Translations under genes and position numbers: made by a program | Shown here: piece after piece, positions 45,512 through 55,520 of the stretch | Layout of the letters: each line of letters opens with the position of its first letter | Numbering within the stretch: the first letter of the stretch is position 1 | The notes under the pieces: generated by a model | The model's database searches: none | Seen by the model: only the letters and a program-made list of their open reading frames with translations | What the model was told of the DNA's origin: nothing | NCBI GenBank assembly: GCA_019217005.1 | Contig: JAHBNG010000036.1 | Location: 62,001 to 126,000 of the forward strand | Length of the DNA stretch: 64,000 nucleotides | Direction of reading: 5' to 3' | From: Chloroflexi bacterium TSY | GTDB taxonomy: Bacteria > Chloroflexota > Anaerolineae > Caldilineales > Caldilineaceae

Positions 45512-46501
45512 CTATTCATAAAGCCAACATGACACTCGATGGTTTGCTTTGCGTGCCTGCAAGGTAGGAATCTGGACAGCACAGGTATCGATTGCCGAGG
45601 GACAGCGGGGGTGAAAGGGACACCCAGATGGCACGTTTGCCAAGTCTGGCACTTGCCCCTTGATCTCGAAGAGTTTTGCCCCCCGGGTCGCCGACATGCT
45701 GGGCATTGCCTGCAAGAGCGCTTGCGTATAGGGGTGTTGCGGATCGTCTATAATCTGCGCAGTCGTTCCCTCTTCCACAATTTTGCCAGCGTACATCACG
45801 ATAATGCGTTGCGTAACCTGAGCCGCGGCTGCGATGTCGTGGGTAATGAGCAATAGGCCAACTTTCTTTTCGGTTGTAAGCTTCACCAATAGATCGAGAA
45901 TCTGTGCCTGAATCGTAACATCGAGCGCAGTGGTTGGTTCGTCGGCGATGAGAAGTTGGGGATTGCAGGCCAGGGCAATGGCAATCATGCAGCGTTGTTG
46001 CATCCCACCGCTCAATTCATGGGGATAGGCGCCATAGCGCGCTTCAGGCTCGGGAATGCCCACCTCACGTAGATGCTCGATTGCCTGCATACGTGCGCTA
46101 CGTCGGCTTTGACTATGGTGTATACGCACAACTTCAGCAATCTGCTCACCCACGGTTAGCACGGGATTCAGCGTCGCTGAAGGTTCCTGGAAAATCATGG
46201 CGATCTGGCGTCCGCGGACGCGGCTCATTTCGCGTTCGCGCAGTTCCAGGCCATCAAGCATGATGCATCCGTTTGTGATTTTGCCCGGCTCAGGCACGAT
46301 CCGCAAGAGGGAGCGAGCGGTCATGGTCTTCCCAGAACCAGATTCACCCACGACGCCGACAATTTCGCCTCTGTTCAAGGTAAACGAGACGCCATCCACC
46401 GCTTTGACAATCCCGCGCGCGGTGGGGAACTGCGTTTGCAGATCTTCGACTTGTAGCAAAACGCTTTCACCTTGATGAGGTGCAACTTCAGATCCCCTCA
46501 T
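45512..46501 (-). CDS. oligopeptide/dipeptide ABC transporter ATPase (DppD-like)
   Basis: Walker A GVVGESGSGKTMTARSLL, Q-loop IFQEPSATLNPVL, signature ELSGGMQQRCMIAIAL, Walker B LLIADEPTTALDV and H-loop LLITHDI. The C-terminal oligo_HPY segment CPFHPRCPSAIDTC is present. 329 residues. ATG 46501 overlaps the dppC stop (4 bp). No partner DppF is encoded in the window. Confidence 0.93.
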   Translation of the reverse strand: MRGSEVAPHQGESVLLQVEDLQTQFPTARGIVKAVDGVSFTLNRGEIVGVVGESGSGKTMTARSLLRIVPEPGKITNGCIMLDGLELREREMSRVRGRQIAMIFQEPSATLNPVLTVGEQIAEVVRIHHSQSRRSARMQAIEHLREVGIPEPEARYGAYPHELSGGMQQRCMIAIALACNPQLLIADEPTTALDVTIQAQILDLLVKLTTEKKVGLLLITHDIAAAAQVTQRIIVMYAGKIVEEGTTAQIIDDPQHPYTQALLQAMPSMSATRGAKLFEIKGQVPDLANVPSGCPFHPRCPSAIDTCAVQIPTLQARKANHRVSCWLYE

Positions 46502-47361
46502 TTTTTGCCCCTAAACGACTGTTGCAGTGAATTCGAAAGAAGTTGGAATGCCAGAACCAGCAACGCAATAAAGAGACCGGGGAAGACGCCATACCAGGGC
46601 ATTTGATGCAAATAATTTCGACTTTGGTTAAGCATGCCTCCCCACGAAGGGGCCGGCGGCGGAATGCCCAATCCCAGAAAACTGAGCGATGCCGCGATGA
46701 TGATGGCGCGCGAGGCGATCAATAAGGCTTGCACATAGATTTCATTAAATGCATTGGGTAGGATAGTCAGAAACATAATATAAAAATCTGAGGCACCGGC
46801 AGAACGAACAGCATCTACATACGGATGTGCCTTGATCGTCAGGGCAATTGCCCGCGTGACCCGCACAAAGGCAGGTGTCGCAACGATACCAATAGCCGTC
46901 GCCACCATAATCGGGTTGCGCCCAGTGATGGCAATAATGGTCATCGCCACGAGAATGCCGGGAAAGGCCAGCAGGATGTCCGTGGCGCGGGATAAAATTT
47001 CGTCTACACGCCCACCTGCATAACCACTGACCAAGCCAATCGGCACACCCAGAAGTAAGCTAACGAGTACAGCAATGATCGCTGTCGTCAAAGAGGTTTT
47101 GGCTCCGTGAACAACCCGGCTAAAAATGTCGCGGCCAAGTTCGTCCGTGCCAAAGAGATGCTCAACTGAGGGATATTGGAGTCGATTGGGCACATCTTGT
47201 TCAACCGGATCGTACGGTGCTATCTGCTCGGGAAGTAGAGCCAGCAATAGAAATATGGTCAGTAGGCTCACACTAAGCCACCCTGACACCCCCAAGCCCC
47301 CGCCCTTCTCTCGGATCTGAACAACTTCTGGTTGCGTTGCCGCAAACACTTCACTGGCCAT
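46498..47361 (-). CDS. peptide/nickel-type ABC permease (DppC-like)
   Basis: 287 residues. Starts after an N-terminal OppC tail and has PSVEHLFGTDELGRDIFSRVVHG, the usual DppC entry motif. Membrane helices follow, and the EAA-type loop AVRSAGASDFYIMFLTILPN is clear. Belongs with the DppD and truncated DppB genes on either side. Confidence 0.92.
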   Translation of the reverse strand: MASEVFAATQPEVVQIREKGGGLGVSGWLSVSLLTIFLLLALLPEQIAPYDPVEQDVPNRLQYPSVEHLFGTDELGRDIFSRVVHGAKTSLTTAIIAVLVSLLLGVPIGLVSGYAGGRVDEILSRATDILLAFPGILVAMTIIAITGRNPIMVATAIGIVATPAFVRVTRAIALTIKAHPYVDAVRSAGASDFYIMFLTILPNAFNEIYVQALLIASRAIIIAASLSFLGLGIPPPAPSWGGMLNQSRNYLHQMPWYGVFPGLFIALLVLAFQLLSNSLQQSFRGKK

Positions 47362-47494
47362 CGATCTATCCTAAGAACGTGTTTTAAAACACCCTCTAAT
47401 AAATGCCGATAGAAATTAGACAGCTTCTCCCAGAGTCAAAGTTGCTTAATTTCTGTCCAAGATTATTTGTACAGATTTCTCTTTATGAAGGTAC

Positions 47495-48259
47495 TTAGTT
47501 CAGTCTGATTCTGGGATCCAACCACCCGTAGAGTAAATCAGTCACAAAATTCAGAACAATAAAAATGATCACGACCAGCAAGAGAGCGCCCTGCAAGACC
47601 GCATAATCGCGTGCGGTAATCGCATCCAAGATCATGCGGCCCATGCCAGGAATCCCAAAGAGACTCTCGGTGATGACGGTTCCGGCCAACATCAGCCCCA
47701 ACTGCAACGTTGCCACCGTTAAGACGGGAACGAGCGCGCTTTTTAAGATATGCTTTACCAGCACCACCCGGTAGGGCAGTCCTTTGGCCACTGCTGCAGT
47801 CACATATTCAGATTTTGCCACTTCTTCGACTGAATGGCGCAGAAAGTTGGCCAGAATGACGGCTGTGGCAATGCTTAGAACAAAGGCTGGTAAGATCATG
47901 TGGCGCAGGGCTTGAACTGGGTCCTCTAGAAAACTCTTAAAGCCCGACGTGGGCAAGAGTTTGAGATTCACCCCAAAGAGAAGGATCAGTAAGATCCCGA
48001 TCCAAAATCCAGGAACGGCAAATCCCAAGGTTGTATAGTAATTCATAAAATGAGCGATCCATCCCTTGGGGCGTAGACCTGCGGCAATGCCCAAAGGAAA
48101 AGCAGTGATCACGGCAACAAAAAAACCGCATAGCGCCAGCTGGACCGTCACCCCAAATTTCAGCCTGATAAGTTCGCCTACATCCCAGCCGTTTGCGATA
48201 GATTTCCCTAAATCTCCGCGTAAGACCAGAGACAGCCAGATCAAATATTGCTCGTAAAG
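47495..48259 (-). pseudogene. DppB-like permease, 5' end lost at a MITE
   Basis: The reading frame runs LYEQYLIWLSLVLRGDLGKSI from 48259 onward and ends with DLLYGWLDPRIRLN. This starts at about residue 70 of a normal DppB; the first transmembrane helix and the preceding segment are missing because MITE copy A begins at 48262. The EAA-type loop SEYVTAAVAKGLPYRVVLVKHI is intact. No 8-bp duplication flanks copy A, so the junction looks like a deletion or a recombination between copies rather than a clean insertion. The importer is probably non-functional as encoded. Confidence 0.85.
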
Positions 48260-48261
48260 AG

Positions 48262-48416
48262 GGGGTGGTTCATTTTAGCTGGATAGATAGGTTTACACTT
48301 TTAGAAACAGAAAGAACGTTTATATTCTCTGATTTCGCCGGTTCTCAGAGAGAAAACGGTCTCATATAGATTTTTGTCTATATATCAAAAGTGTAAACCT
48401 AATTTTGAACCACCCC
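48262..48416. mobile_element. 155-bp MITE family, copy A
   Basis: 155 bp with terminal GGGGTGGTTCA repeats and subterminal AGGTTTACACTTTT pairs; identical by eye to copy B at 63484-63638. Left flank is the cut DppB frame; right flank leads into the solute-binding protein leader. Unlike the other copies it lacks a direct octamer at its edges. Confidence 0.9.
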
Positions 48417-48448
48417 GATCTTTCGTAATCAAAAGGAGAAACAAACTC

Positions 48449-50053
48449 ATGATTCGACACAGCAAAATGACGCGTCGAGAAGCCCTAAAGCTCTTAGGAA
48501 TCAGTAGCACTGCGGTCTATCTTGCGGCCTGCGCGCCTGCTGTTGCACCCTCCGATGATTCGGGCACAGACGGCGCTTCCCAAGAGGCAAAGCGTATTTC
48601 GATTTCGCACATCGGTGGCGGCAATGTAGAGTCGTCCGAAGAGTCCCAGCGCATGAAAATGTTGCGCGAGAACTTTCCCAACATCGAATTCGAGAACCAA
48701 TGGGTCAGCTATGCAGGATACTTAGAGAAGATCCCCTTGGCAATTGCCAGCGGCGATCTGGCCGATCTCCAGTTCTGCAACGCCTTCAACGACATACCGT
48801 TGATGATGGAGAATCAGGTGATCATTGAGACGGGATCATTGCTAGAAGAATATGGCCAAAACATCTTGGCCGTGACTCCCGAACAAGCCTGGGATTCGAC
48901 GATTTATGATGGCGAACAGGTGGCAGTCGCACACAACATCTATAACCTCAACATCTGGTGCAGCATCTATCGCAAAGATTGGCTGGACAATCTGGGCTTG
49001 GGCATTCCGCAGACGATTGATGAATATGGCGAGGCGCTGCTGGCATTCCACACTGGCGATCCCGACGGCAACGGGACAGATGACACCTGGGGTCGCCTCC
49101 TCTACAACACCATTCGCTTTGATGACGACTTTTTCCACGCGTTTGGCGTAGCCATTGGTCATCACATGAACGGTTTCTGGCGCACCCGCGGCGATCAGCT
49201 TGAGTTAGACTGGGTGCAGCCCGAGATGAAAGAAGCCCTGGCCTGGATGCGCGATTTGTGGGCCGGCGGTGCCTTTCACCCCGACTCCATCAGCATTCCG
49301 CTGGGCCAAAAGGACAATGCTTTCCGTGCTGGCTTTGCTGGCAACGTCTACTCATCGTGGACGGGCATTGACTTTGCCACCGCACAGGTGCAAACGGTGG
49401 ATCCCAATGCCGAGATCGTGGCTGGACCAGCACCCGAAGGACCAGGTGGGCGCGGCTTCACTGGGGAAGGATGGCCTTGGTGCTATGTGATCTCTGCCAA
49501 TGCAGAGTGGCCAGAGGATTGTGTACGCGTGCTTGACTGGTTTTACGAGCCAGAGACCGCAGCCCAGATCATCTGCGAAGGCCACTTGGGCGTAACCAAC
49601 AAGGGGCTCAACGAGCAAGGCTGGTGCGTGGAATTCTCACGCGAAGAGAAAGCAGTAATGGGTGAGGAATGGACAAATTTGCAAGACGAAACCCGTGAGG
49701 TAACCACCTTCTGGGGACTGTGGCTGCCCATTGGCGTGCTGGGACAGGTGGAACCGTTCCCAACCTTCCCGGCCGACATGAAGGCCCACTTCGATGAGAT
49801 GCTGGCCAACAAATATTCCGAGAACGCACTGGCTGCCAAAGCCATTGCCGACGAGTATATCCGCATCACGGCGAAAAAACGTCCAGTCACCGCCGAGAAG
49901 GAATTCTGGCCAGGCTTGCAGACTCGCTTCAGCGAGTTCATCTCCCAAGCTGTGGCCGGCACCATCGACCTGGATCAAGGCTGGACCGAATGGCTCGACT
50001 ATTTTGAAAGCAACGGTGGCTTGGAGATCACCGAGCAGGTGAACGAACTATAG
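48449..50053 (+). CDS. extracellular solute-binding lipoprotein, family 1
   Basis: ABC importer binding protein for carbohydrate-like ligands. N-terminus MIRHSKMTRREALKLLGIS has a twin-Arg signal with a lipobox LAAC (Cys about residue 26), so it is anchored outside the membrane. The mature part (MKMLRENFPNIEFENQWV, GLGIPQTIDEYGEALLAF, GDPDGNGTDDTWG) matches LplA-type proteins. 534 residues. ATG 48449 is set by AAAGGAGAA upstream; a longer frame from 48374 is MITE sequence. Probably works with the LplB-like permease at 55521. Confidence 0.88.
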   Translation: MIRHSKMTRREALKLLGISSTAVYLAACAPAVAPSDDSGTDGASQEAKRISISHIGGGNVESSEESQRMKMLRENFPNIEFENQWVSYAGYLEKIPLAIASGDLADLQFCNAFNDIPLMMENQVIIETGSLLEEYGQNILAVTPEQAWDSTIYDGEQVAVAHNIYNLNIWCSIYRKDWLDNLGLGIPQTIDEYGEALLAFHTGDPDGNGTDDTWGRLLYNTIRFDDDFFHAFGVAIGHHMNGFWRTRGDQLELDWVQPEMKEALAWMRDLWAGGAFHPDSISIPLGQKDNAFRAGFAGNVYSSWTGIDFATAQVQTVDPNAEIVAGPAPEGPGGRGFTGEGWPWCYVISANAEWPEDCVRVLDWFYEPETAAQIICEGHLGVTNKGLNEQGWCVEFSREEKAVMGEEWTNLQDETREVTTFWGLWLPIGVLGQVEPFPTFPADMKAHFDEMLANKYSENALAAKAIADEYIRITAKKRPVTAEKEFWPGLQTRFSEFISQAVAGTIDLDQGWTEWLDYFESNGGLEITEQVNEL

Positions 50054-50055
50054 AT

Positions 50056-51447
50056 ATGCAATCAAAGATTTTGGCACAGACCGAAGTGGCATCCAATATC
50101 GAACTGCTGTCTGCCTGGATCGAGGCGCAGATGGCCTATGTTGAACTGCCCGGGCTTTCCATCGGCATTGGCTATGATCAGGAATTGATCTGGTCGCGGG
50201 GCTTTGGGCTCGCCAACACTGCGCAAAACGCAGCCGCGACGCCAAAGACCATCTACCGCATTGCCTCGATCACCAAATTGTTTACCGCCACAGCAATTTT
50301 GCAGTTACGTGATGGAGGACATCTGCAACTAGATGATCACGTTATCAAACACCTGCCCTGGTTCAGCATCCAGAATCGTCACGCAGATGCGCCCCCCATT
50401 ACCATCCGCCACCTGCTCACACACACGTCTGGGCTGCCGCGTGAAGCGACGTTCCCCTACTGGACCGACGCAGATTTCCCCAGCCCGACACAAATTCAGG
50501 AGAGGCTGCCCCAGCAAGCGACCATACTTCCAACCGAGACCAAGTGGAAATATTCGAATCTGGCGCTGTCGCTGGCTGGCGAAATCGTGGCCACGGTCTC
50601 TGGACAAGCCTATGTTGACTATGTGCAGACGCAGATCCTAGACCCACTGGGCATGAACGACACCTATGTCAAACCTGTCGATGCCGTCCATCCTCAACTC
50701 GCGATGGGGTATGGGCGGCGTCTGCCCCGTGGTGAGCGCAGCGTACGTCCCCACGTGGATTGTAGAGGGATCACGCCTGCGGCCAACATGGCCTCCACAG
50801 TGGAGGACCTGGCGCGTTTTGCCATGTTGCAGCTGCGAGATGGACCAGCCGGTGAGACACAGATTTTACGCGGTAGCACTCTGCGCGAGATGCAGCGCAT
50901 TCACTGGCTACAGCCCGATTGGCAGGCCGGTTGGGGGCTTGGCTTTTACGTCTGGCGCCAAGGGGACAAAACCTACGTGGGACACGGCGGTTCATTGCAA
51001 GGTTATCGCACCGAGTTTCAGATCTGTCCCGCGGATAAGATGTTTGTGATTGTGCTAACCAATGCCGATGATGGCAACCCACTCATGTATGTGGAAAAAG
51101 CCTTTCAATGGGTTGCCCCAGCCATTGTAAAAATGGTCAAGGCGAAACCGGAAGTGGTAGGCTCAGTCTCAGATTGGCAGTTTTACCTTGGGAAGTATCG
51201 CGACCCCTGGGGCGACACGCAGATACTCGTTCTCAATGGCGAATTGGTGATGATCGATCCCTCTCAGCCCGATCCCATGTTGAGTATATGCAAGCTCATA
51301 CCTGTCAGAGAACACACATTCCGGATTGAAACAACCGCCGGTTTCTGGGCTGATGGAGAGTTGGTGACGTTTGAAATGAGCAGCAATGGCAAGGTGCAAA
51401 GAGTAAAGATTGCAGAAAACTTTTCCTATCCGGTTCTTGAATGGTGA
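50056..51447 (+). CDS. serine beta-lactamase-like hydrolase
   Basis: Class C/esterase-type serine hydrolase of the ABH-like penicillin-binding fold. SxxK is SITK (Ser71, Lys74, in RIASITKLFTATAIL), YxN is KYSNLALSLAG (about residue 166) and the late HGG is GHGGSLQGYRTE (about 310). A C-terminal lipocalin-like part follows (about 370-460). Starts two bases after the previous gene, so it is co-transcribed. No signal peptide. It may hydrolyse an ester or peptide bond of the imported compound. Confidence 0.87.
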   Translation: MQSKILAQTEVASNIELLSAWIEAQMAYVELPGLSIGIGYDQELIWSRGFGLANTAQNAAATPKTIYRIASITKLFTATAILQLRDGGHLQLDDHVIKHLPWFSIQNRHADAPPITIRHLLTHTSGLPREATFPYWTDADFPSPTQIQERLPQQATILPTETKWKYSNLALSLAGEIVATVSGQAYVDYVQTQILDPLGMNDTYVKPVDAVHPQLAMGYGRRLPRGERSVRPHVDCRGITPAANMASTVEDLARFAMLQLRDGPAGETQILRGSTLREMQRIHWLQPDWQAGWGLGFYVWRQGDKTYVGHGGSLQGYRTEFQICPADKMFVIVLTNADDGNPLMYVEKAFQWVAPAIVKMVKAKPEVVGSVSDWQFYLGKYRDPWGDTQILVLNGELVMIDPSQPDPMLSICKLIPVREHTFRIETTAGFWADGELVTFEMSSNGKVQRVKIAENFSYPVLEW

Positions 51448-51480
51448 GGATTGAGAATTTAATCAATCGATCATTGTGAT

Positions 51481-51709
51481 TGAGATTAGAGATTGGGAGA
51501 TTAGAGGTTAGACATTATAGGGATTGAAAAGTAGGACACGGATTTTCAGGGTGAACACGGATTATCTCAGGGTAAATCCGTGAAATCTGTGTTCATCCGT
51601 GTCCCATATTCTGAATCCTTAAAATCTCTGTTGTACAAGCCGAATCTCTCAACCTCTAATCTCCTGATCTCCAAATGCACACCTTATTTACGGCTCATAC
51701 CTAACTTGA
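51481..51709. repeat. nested inverted repeats upstream of SBP5
   Basis: GAGATTAGAGATTGGGAGATTAG-type words at the left (51481-51510) pair with their complement at about 51640-51670, enclosing a second inverted pair around GTGTTCATCCGTGTCC (about 51535-51605). The outer words and the phrase TTATTTACGGCTCAT occur also at 27552-27634. Dispersed repeat of unknown type; no ORF. Confidence 0.6.
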
Positions 51710-51720
51710 GGAGATTTCTA

Positions 51721-53342
51721 ATGAAGCGCATATTTCTCTATTTTTCAATGCTGGCGCTGCTTTTGAGCGCCTGCCAACCCGCGCCACCCCCGACGACTGG
51801 CAGCGAGGGTGGAGGGTCATCTAGCAAAGAAGGTGGTTGGATCATGGTGGCCAACATCGAAGATCCAGACTCGCTGGATCCCCATAAACCATCATGGCGA
51901 CCGCCTCGAGCATCCAAGCCTGGATTTACGATACCCTATTCTACATTGGTGAAGATGGACTCCCTCACGGTCTGCTTGCAGAGACCTGGGCTGTCAGTGA
52001 TGATAGCAGAGTAATCACGATTCAATTGCGAGAAGGGCGCTCCTTCCACGATGGCACACCAGTAAATGCCGCGGCAGTCGAATATACGTTCAAGCGCATG
52101 TTGGATCCTGCGACAGCCGCCCCGGCCAAGGACCAGGTGGGGCCGCTTGAAGACGTGAAGGCAACAGACGAGTACACCGTGGAGTTCATCTTTTCTGAAC
52201 CCTATGCGCCCTTCTACTTTGCAGCCAGCGGTTCCTACCTGGGAATCATTTCACCCACAGCTGCCGAGGAATTGGGGGAAGACTTCGGGCGTAGTCCGGT
52301 TGGCAGCGGACCTTTTATCTTCGATGAGTGGAAGGCGGGTCAGGAGATCCGGCTGGTGCGCAACGCCGATTATGTCAATGTACGCGAGGATCGGTTGAAC
52401 AAAGGTGCCCCCTACGTCGATGGAATCATCTACAAGAATGTGCCCGAAATTGGCACACGCATTGCGGCCATGGAGACGGGTGAGATCAATGTTTTGGGAC
52501 TCTCGCGAGAGTCGGTGCCAAGATTTATGGATGATCCCGAATACAAAGTCATCACCGCCGAAGAAACGGCCAGCATGAACTTTATCGAATTCAACTACAC
52601 GCGCGCACCGTTTGACAATCCAGAATTTCGGCGGGCGTTTGGTCTTGCGATTGATAAAGAGGCCATTCTGGCGGGTGCATATGGCGGGTTTGCCTCACTC
52701 AACTACAACCCGTATCCCAACGGCAACCCTGGTCACGATCCGGCCATCGGTGAGGAATATGGCATGCACTACGATCCCGAGGCTGCCAAAACGTTGCTCG
52801 ATGAACTGGGTTGGCGCGATGAGGATGGTGATGGGATACTCGAAGCCCGCGGCGTGGAGGGTGTGGAGGATGGCGCACCAGCCGAATTCACTTGCTGGAC
52901 CTATCCGTTCGAGATCAAGCAACGTGAATGCGAAATCGTGCAGGCCAACTTGAAAGATGTGGGCATCAATATCAACGTGCAACTGACCGACTTTGGCACC
53001 ATGTCGGCGGAGATGCCCAAAGGCGAGTTCGATTTCGACGTCATGCGCTGGACCTGGAACGAACCCGTAATCTTGTCGCTCCTCCTCAAATGTCCTGGTT
53101 GGAAGGAACTACACTGCGACCCGCAACTGGATGAGATTCTCACCGCCGCCGATACGGAGATGGATGCCGTCAAGCGCCTGGAACTGGTCAAAGAAGCCCA
53201 GCAATACATTCTGGATCAAGCCATCATTATCCCCTTTGTCAGTGACTGGTACCAGACGGCCGCCCGCTCCGACGTACACGACCTGCGCTACAACAGCACC
53301 TTTGGCCTGACCTATGACGATGTGTGGATTGGCGAAGAGTAG
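51721..53342 (+). pseudogene. peptide/nickel solute-binding lipoprotein (family 5), one frameshift
   Basis: Starts MKRIFLYFSMLALLLSACQPA, a lipoprotein signal with lipobox LSAC. The family-5 start GGWIMVANIEDPDSLDPHK is cut at about 51886-51888 by loss of one A; the next frame continues IMATASSIQAWIYDTLFYIG and the full domain (TIQLREGRSFHDGTPVNAA, GSGPFIFDEW, LDELGWRDEDGDGILEA) to the end. 540 residues when repaired, normal for DppA/OppA. Heads the Dpp-like operon with the permeases that follow. Confidence 0.88.
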
Positions 53343-53345
53343 ATT

Positions 53346-54272
53346 TTGACAGCCTATATTATTCGTCGGATATTACTATTGATCCCCGTGGTGATCGGCG
53401 TGCTTTCGCTGGTCTTCCTGATGCGCGCGCTGGTTCCCGGGGATCCAATTGAGATCATGTTTCTGGGCCAGATACCGCCTGACCCGGATACAGTGGCGGA
53501 AATTCGCCGCGAGCTTGGCCTGGATGTGTCTCTGCCGAGGCAGTATGTCAACTATCTGGCGGGTGCGGCCCGTGGTGATCTGGGCAAGTCTATCCGCACG
53601 CGACGTCCAGTTTTGACCGAGATTCGCGACCGCTATCCCAATACGCTGCTGCTGACTTTGGCCAGCCTCATTGTTGCCCTGATCGTAGGGGTTGTGACGG
53701 GCGTCCTGGCGGCAGTTCACAAAGATACCATGCTGGATACCCTGACCATGGTCCTGGCGCTCTTTGGTCTGTCTATGCCTGCGTTTTGGTTTGGCTTGCT
53801 GATGATCGGTTTTTTTGGTGTGCAGTTGCGCTGGTTTCCCGTCATGGGATCTGGCTCATGGAAGCATCTGGTCATGCCCGCCGTCACCCTGGGGCTGATC
53901 GCGTCGACGGTGCAGGCCCGTGTGACGCGCTCCAGCATGTTGGAAGTTCTCAACTCTGACTACATTCGCACGGCCCGGGCCAAGGGGTTGCAAGAGCGAG
54001 GGATTATTGTGCGCCACGCGCTCAAGAACGCGCTGATCCCCACTATCACGGTGCTGGGGTTGCAAGTCGGGGGGCTGCTGGGGGGTGCGTTTATCATTGA
54101 GACCGTCTTCGCCTGGCACGGCATTGGAGAGTTGGCGGTTCAGGCCATCACCCAGCGTGATTTCCCGCTGATCCAGGGCATCATTGCCGTTGTGGCTGTC
54201 ACGTATGTCATTGTGAATTTATTTGTCGATATCGCGTATTGTTGGCTCGATCCCAGAATCACCTATGAGTAA
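53346..54272 (+). CDS. peptide/nickel-type ABC permease (DppB-like)
   Basis: 308 residues starting at TTG 53346, three bases after the previous stop. N-terminal helix TAYIIRRILLLIPVVIGVLS, then the usual ALVPGDPIEIMF, RELGLDVSLPRQY and GDLGKSIRTRRPV, followed by five more helices and the EAA-type loop IRTARAKGLQERGIIVRHAL. A complete DppB, in contrast to the broken one at 47495. Confidence 0.93.
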   Translation: MTAYIIRRILLLIPVVIGVLSLVFLMRALVPGDPIEIMFLGQIPPDPDTVAEIRRELGLDVSLPRQYVNYLAGAARGDLGKSIRTRRPVLTEIRDRYPNTLLLTLASLIVALIVGVVTGVLAAVHKDTMLDTLTMVLALFGLSMPAFWFGLLMIGFFGVQLRWFPVMGSGSWKHLVMPAVTLGLIASTVQARVTRSSMLEVLNSDYIRTARAKGLQERGIIVRHALKNALIPTITVLGLQVGGLLGGAFIIETVFAWHGIGELAVQAITQRDFPLIQGIIAVVAVTYVIVNLFVDIAYCWLDPRITYE

Positions 54273-55206
54273 TTTAGCAGAATCAGTCGCACCCGCCACA
54301 AAAAAATCAGCGTCACCCGCTACAAAAACGCTCTCATTGGGCGAGACAAATAATTCAGCCAAGCAACATGGGTTGGGCTGGATAATCCGCGATCTCAGCC
54401 GACGGCGTACGGCTCAGTTGGGCGGTTTCATCGTGTTGCTCTTAATTGTGTCTGCTGCGTTGGCCCCTCTCATTGCGCCTTATGATCCATACGCCATCAA
54501 CGTCACCGACCGCCTACAATCGCCGAATTCCACCTATTTTTTTGGGACAGATGATTTGGGACGCGATATGTTTAGCCGCATTGTCTACGGGGCGCGCACG
54601 ACCATCCAGACGGGCGTCACGGTCATCTTAATTGCATCCATCTTGGGAACGCTCATTGGTCTGGCGTCGGGATATTATGGGGGCTACTTCGACCTACTGA
54701 TCATGCGCGTGATTGATATTGGTCTGGCGTTTCCCTATATCCTATTGGCCCTGGCAATTGTGGCAACCATCGGTCCCAGCTTGCGGAATGCATTGATTGC
54801 CATCGGCCTGGCATATGTACCGGGCTGGGCGCGCTTTGTCCGTGGCACTGTCCTGTCGATTAAGGAGAACGAATATGTGACGGCCGCTCAGGCATTGGGA
54901 TCGACCAATTGGCGCATCATGACGCAACATATACTCCCCAATGTCTTGCCATCCATCATTGTGCTGGCCAGCTTGGACTTTCCCGGCGCCGTGCTCTCCA
55001 CAGCGGCCCTTAGTTTTGTGGGATTGGGCGCACAACCCCCAGCGGCAGAGTGGGGCTATTTACTCACCGGCGCGCGTAGCTATATCCGCACGGCCCCTTG
55101 GCTCGTCAATTTTCCTGGACTGGCCATCTTTGTGACCGTATTGGGGTTCAATTTGCTCGGCAACGCCCTGCGTGATACGCTTGATCCGAAGCTGCGGACA
55201 TCGTAG
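54265..55206 (+). CDS. peptide/nickel-type ABC permease (DppC-like)
   Basis: 313 residues from ATG 54265, which overlaps the DppB stop by 8 bp. The hydrophilic N-terminus is followed by GTDDLGRDMFSRIVYGARTT and six helices; the EAA-type loop is VTAAQALGSTNWRIMTQHILP. No ATPase gene follows, so it may share DppD (45512) or one encoded elsewhere. Confidence 0.93.
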   Translation: MSNLAESVAPATKKSASPATKTLSLGETNNSAKQHGLGWIIRDLSRRRTAQLGGFIVLLLIVSAALAPLIAPYDPYAINVTDRLQSPNSTYFFGTDDLGRDMFSRIVYGARTTIQTGVTVILIASILGTLIGLASGYYGGYFDLLIMRVIDIGLAFPYILLALAIVATIGPSLRNALIAIGLAYVPGWARFVRGTVLSIKENEYVTAAQALGSTNWRIMTQHILPNVLPSIIVLASLDFPGAVLSTAALSFVGLGAQPPAAEWGYLLTGARSYIRTAPWLVNFPGLAIFVTVLGFNLLGNALRDTLDPKLRTS

Positions 55207-55520
55207 TGCACAGAAATCGCTATTCATACAATTTCGAGATAGGACGCTGCCATCGAAGTCATGGTAGTTTAACATAGGTCCCGTCTCCGGCGGGACAAGC
55301 GGCAAGGGAGCAACCTCTATCAAGTGAAGATTCAGGGTATTTGATGCCCGTCACTTCAAAGAAGTGACCTACGATTTGACGGTCTCTGATCTATCACAAC
55401 TTCGATTGCGGATTCGGAATTAAATAACTCATCGAAGATTCTTCGTTTCACTCGCGAATGACATCGATGAATTATTTAATCGTCATTCCTACACTGTAAT
55501 ACTTTCGGAGAAATGTAGAC
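55207..55520. repeat. intergenic region with REP hairpin and dispersed repeat
   Basis: Holds a REP-like word at 55275-55296 (TAGGTCCCGTCTCCGGCGGG...), the dispersed 28-mer at 55437-55464 (copy 2 of 2370-2397) and a GGAG site before the next gene. No ORF. Confidence 0.6.

Noticed and set aside
48374..48448. Start of the family-1 binding protein at 48374
   Set aside because: The first 25 codons are MITE copy A; an AGGAG site and a Tat signal support 48449.
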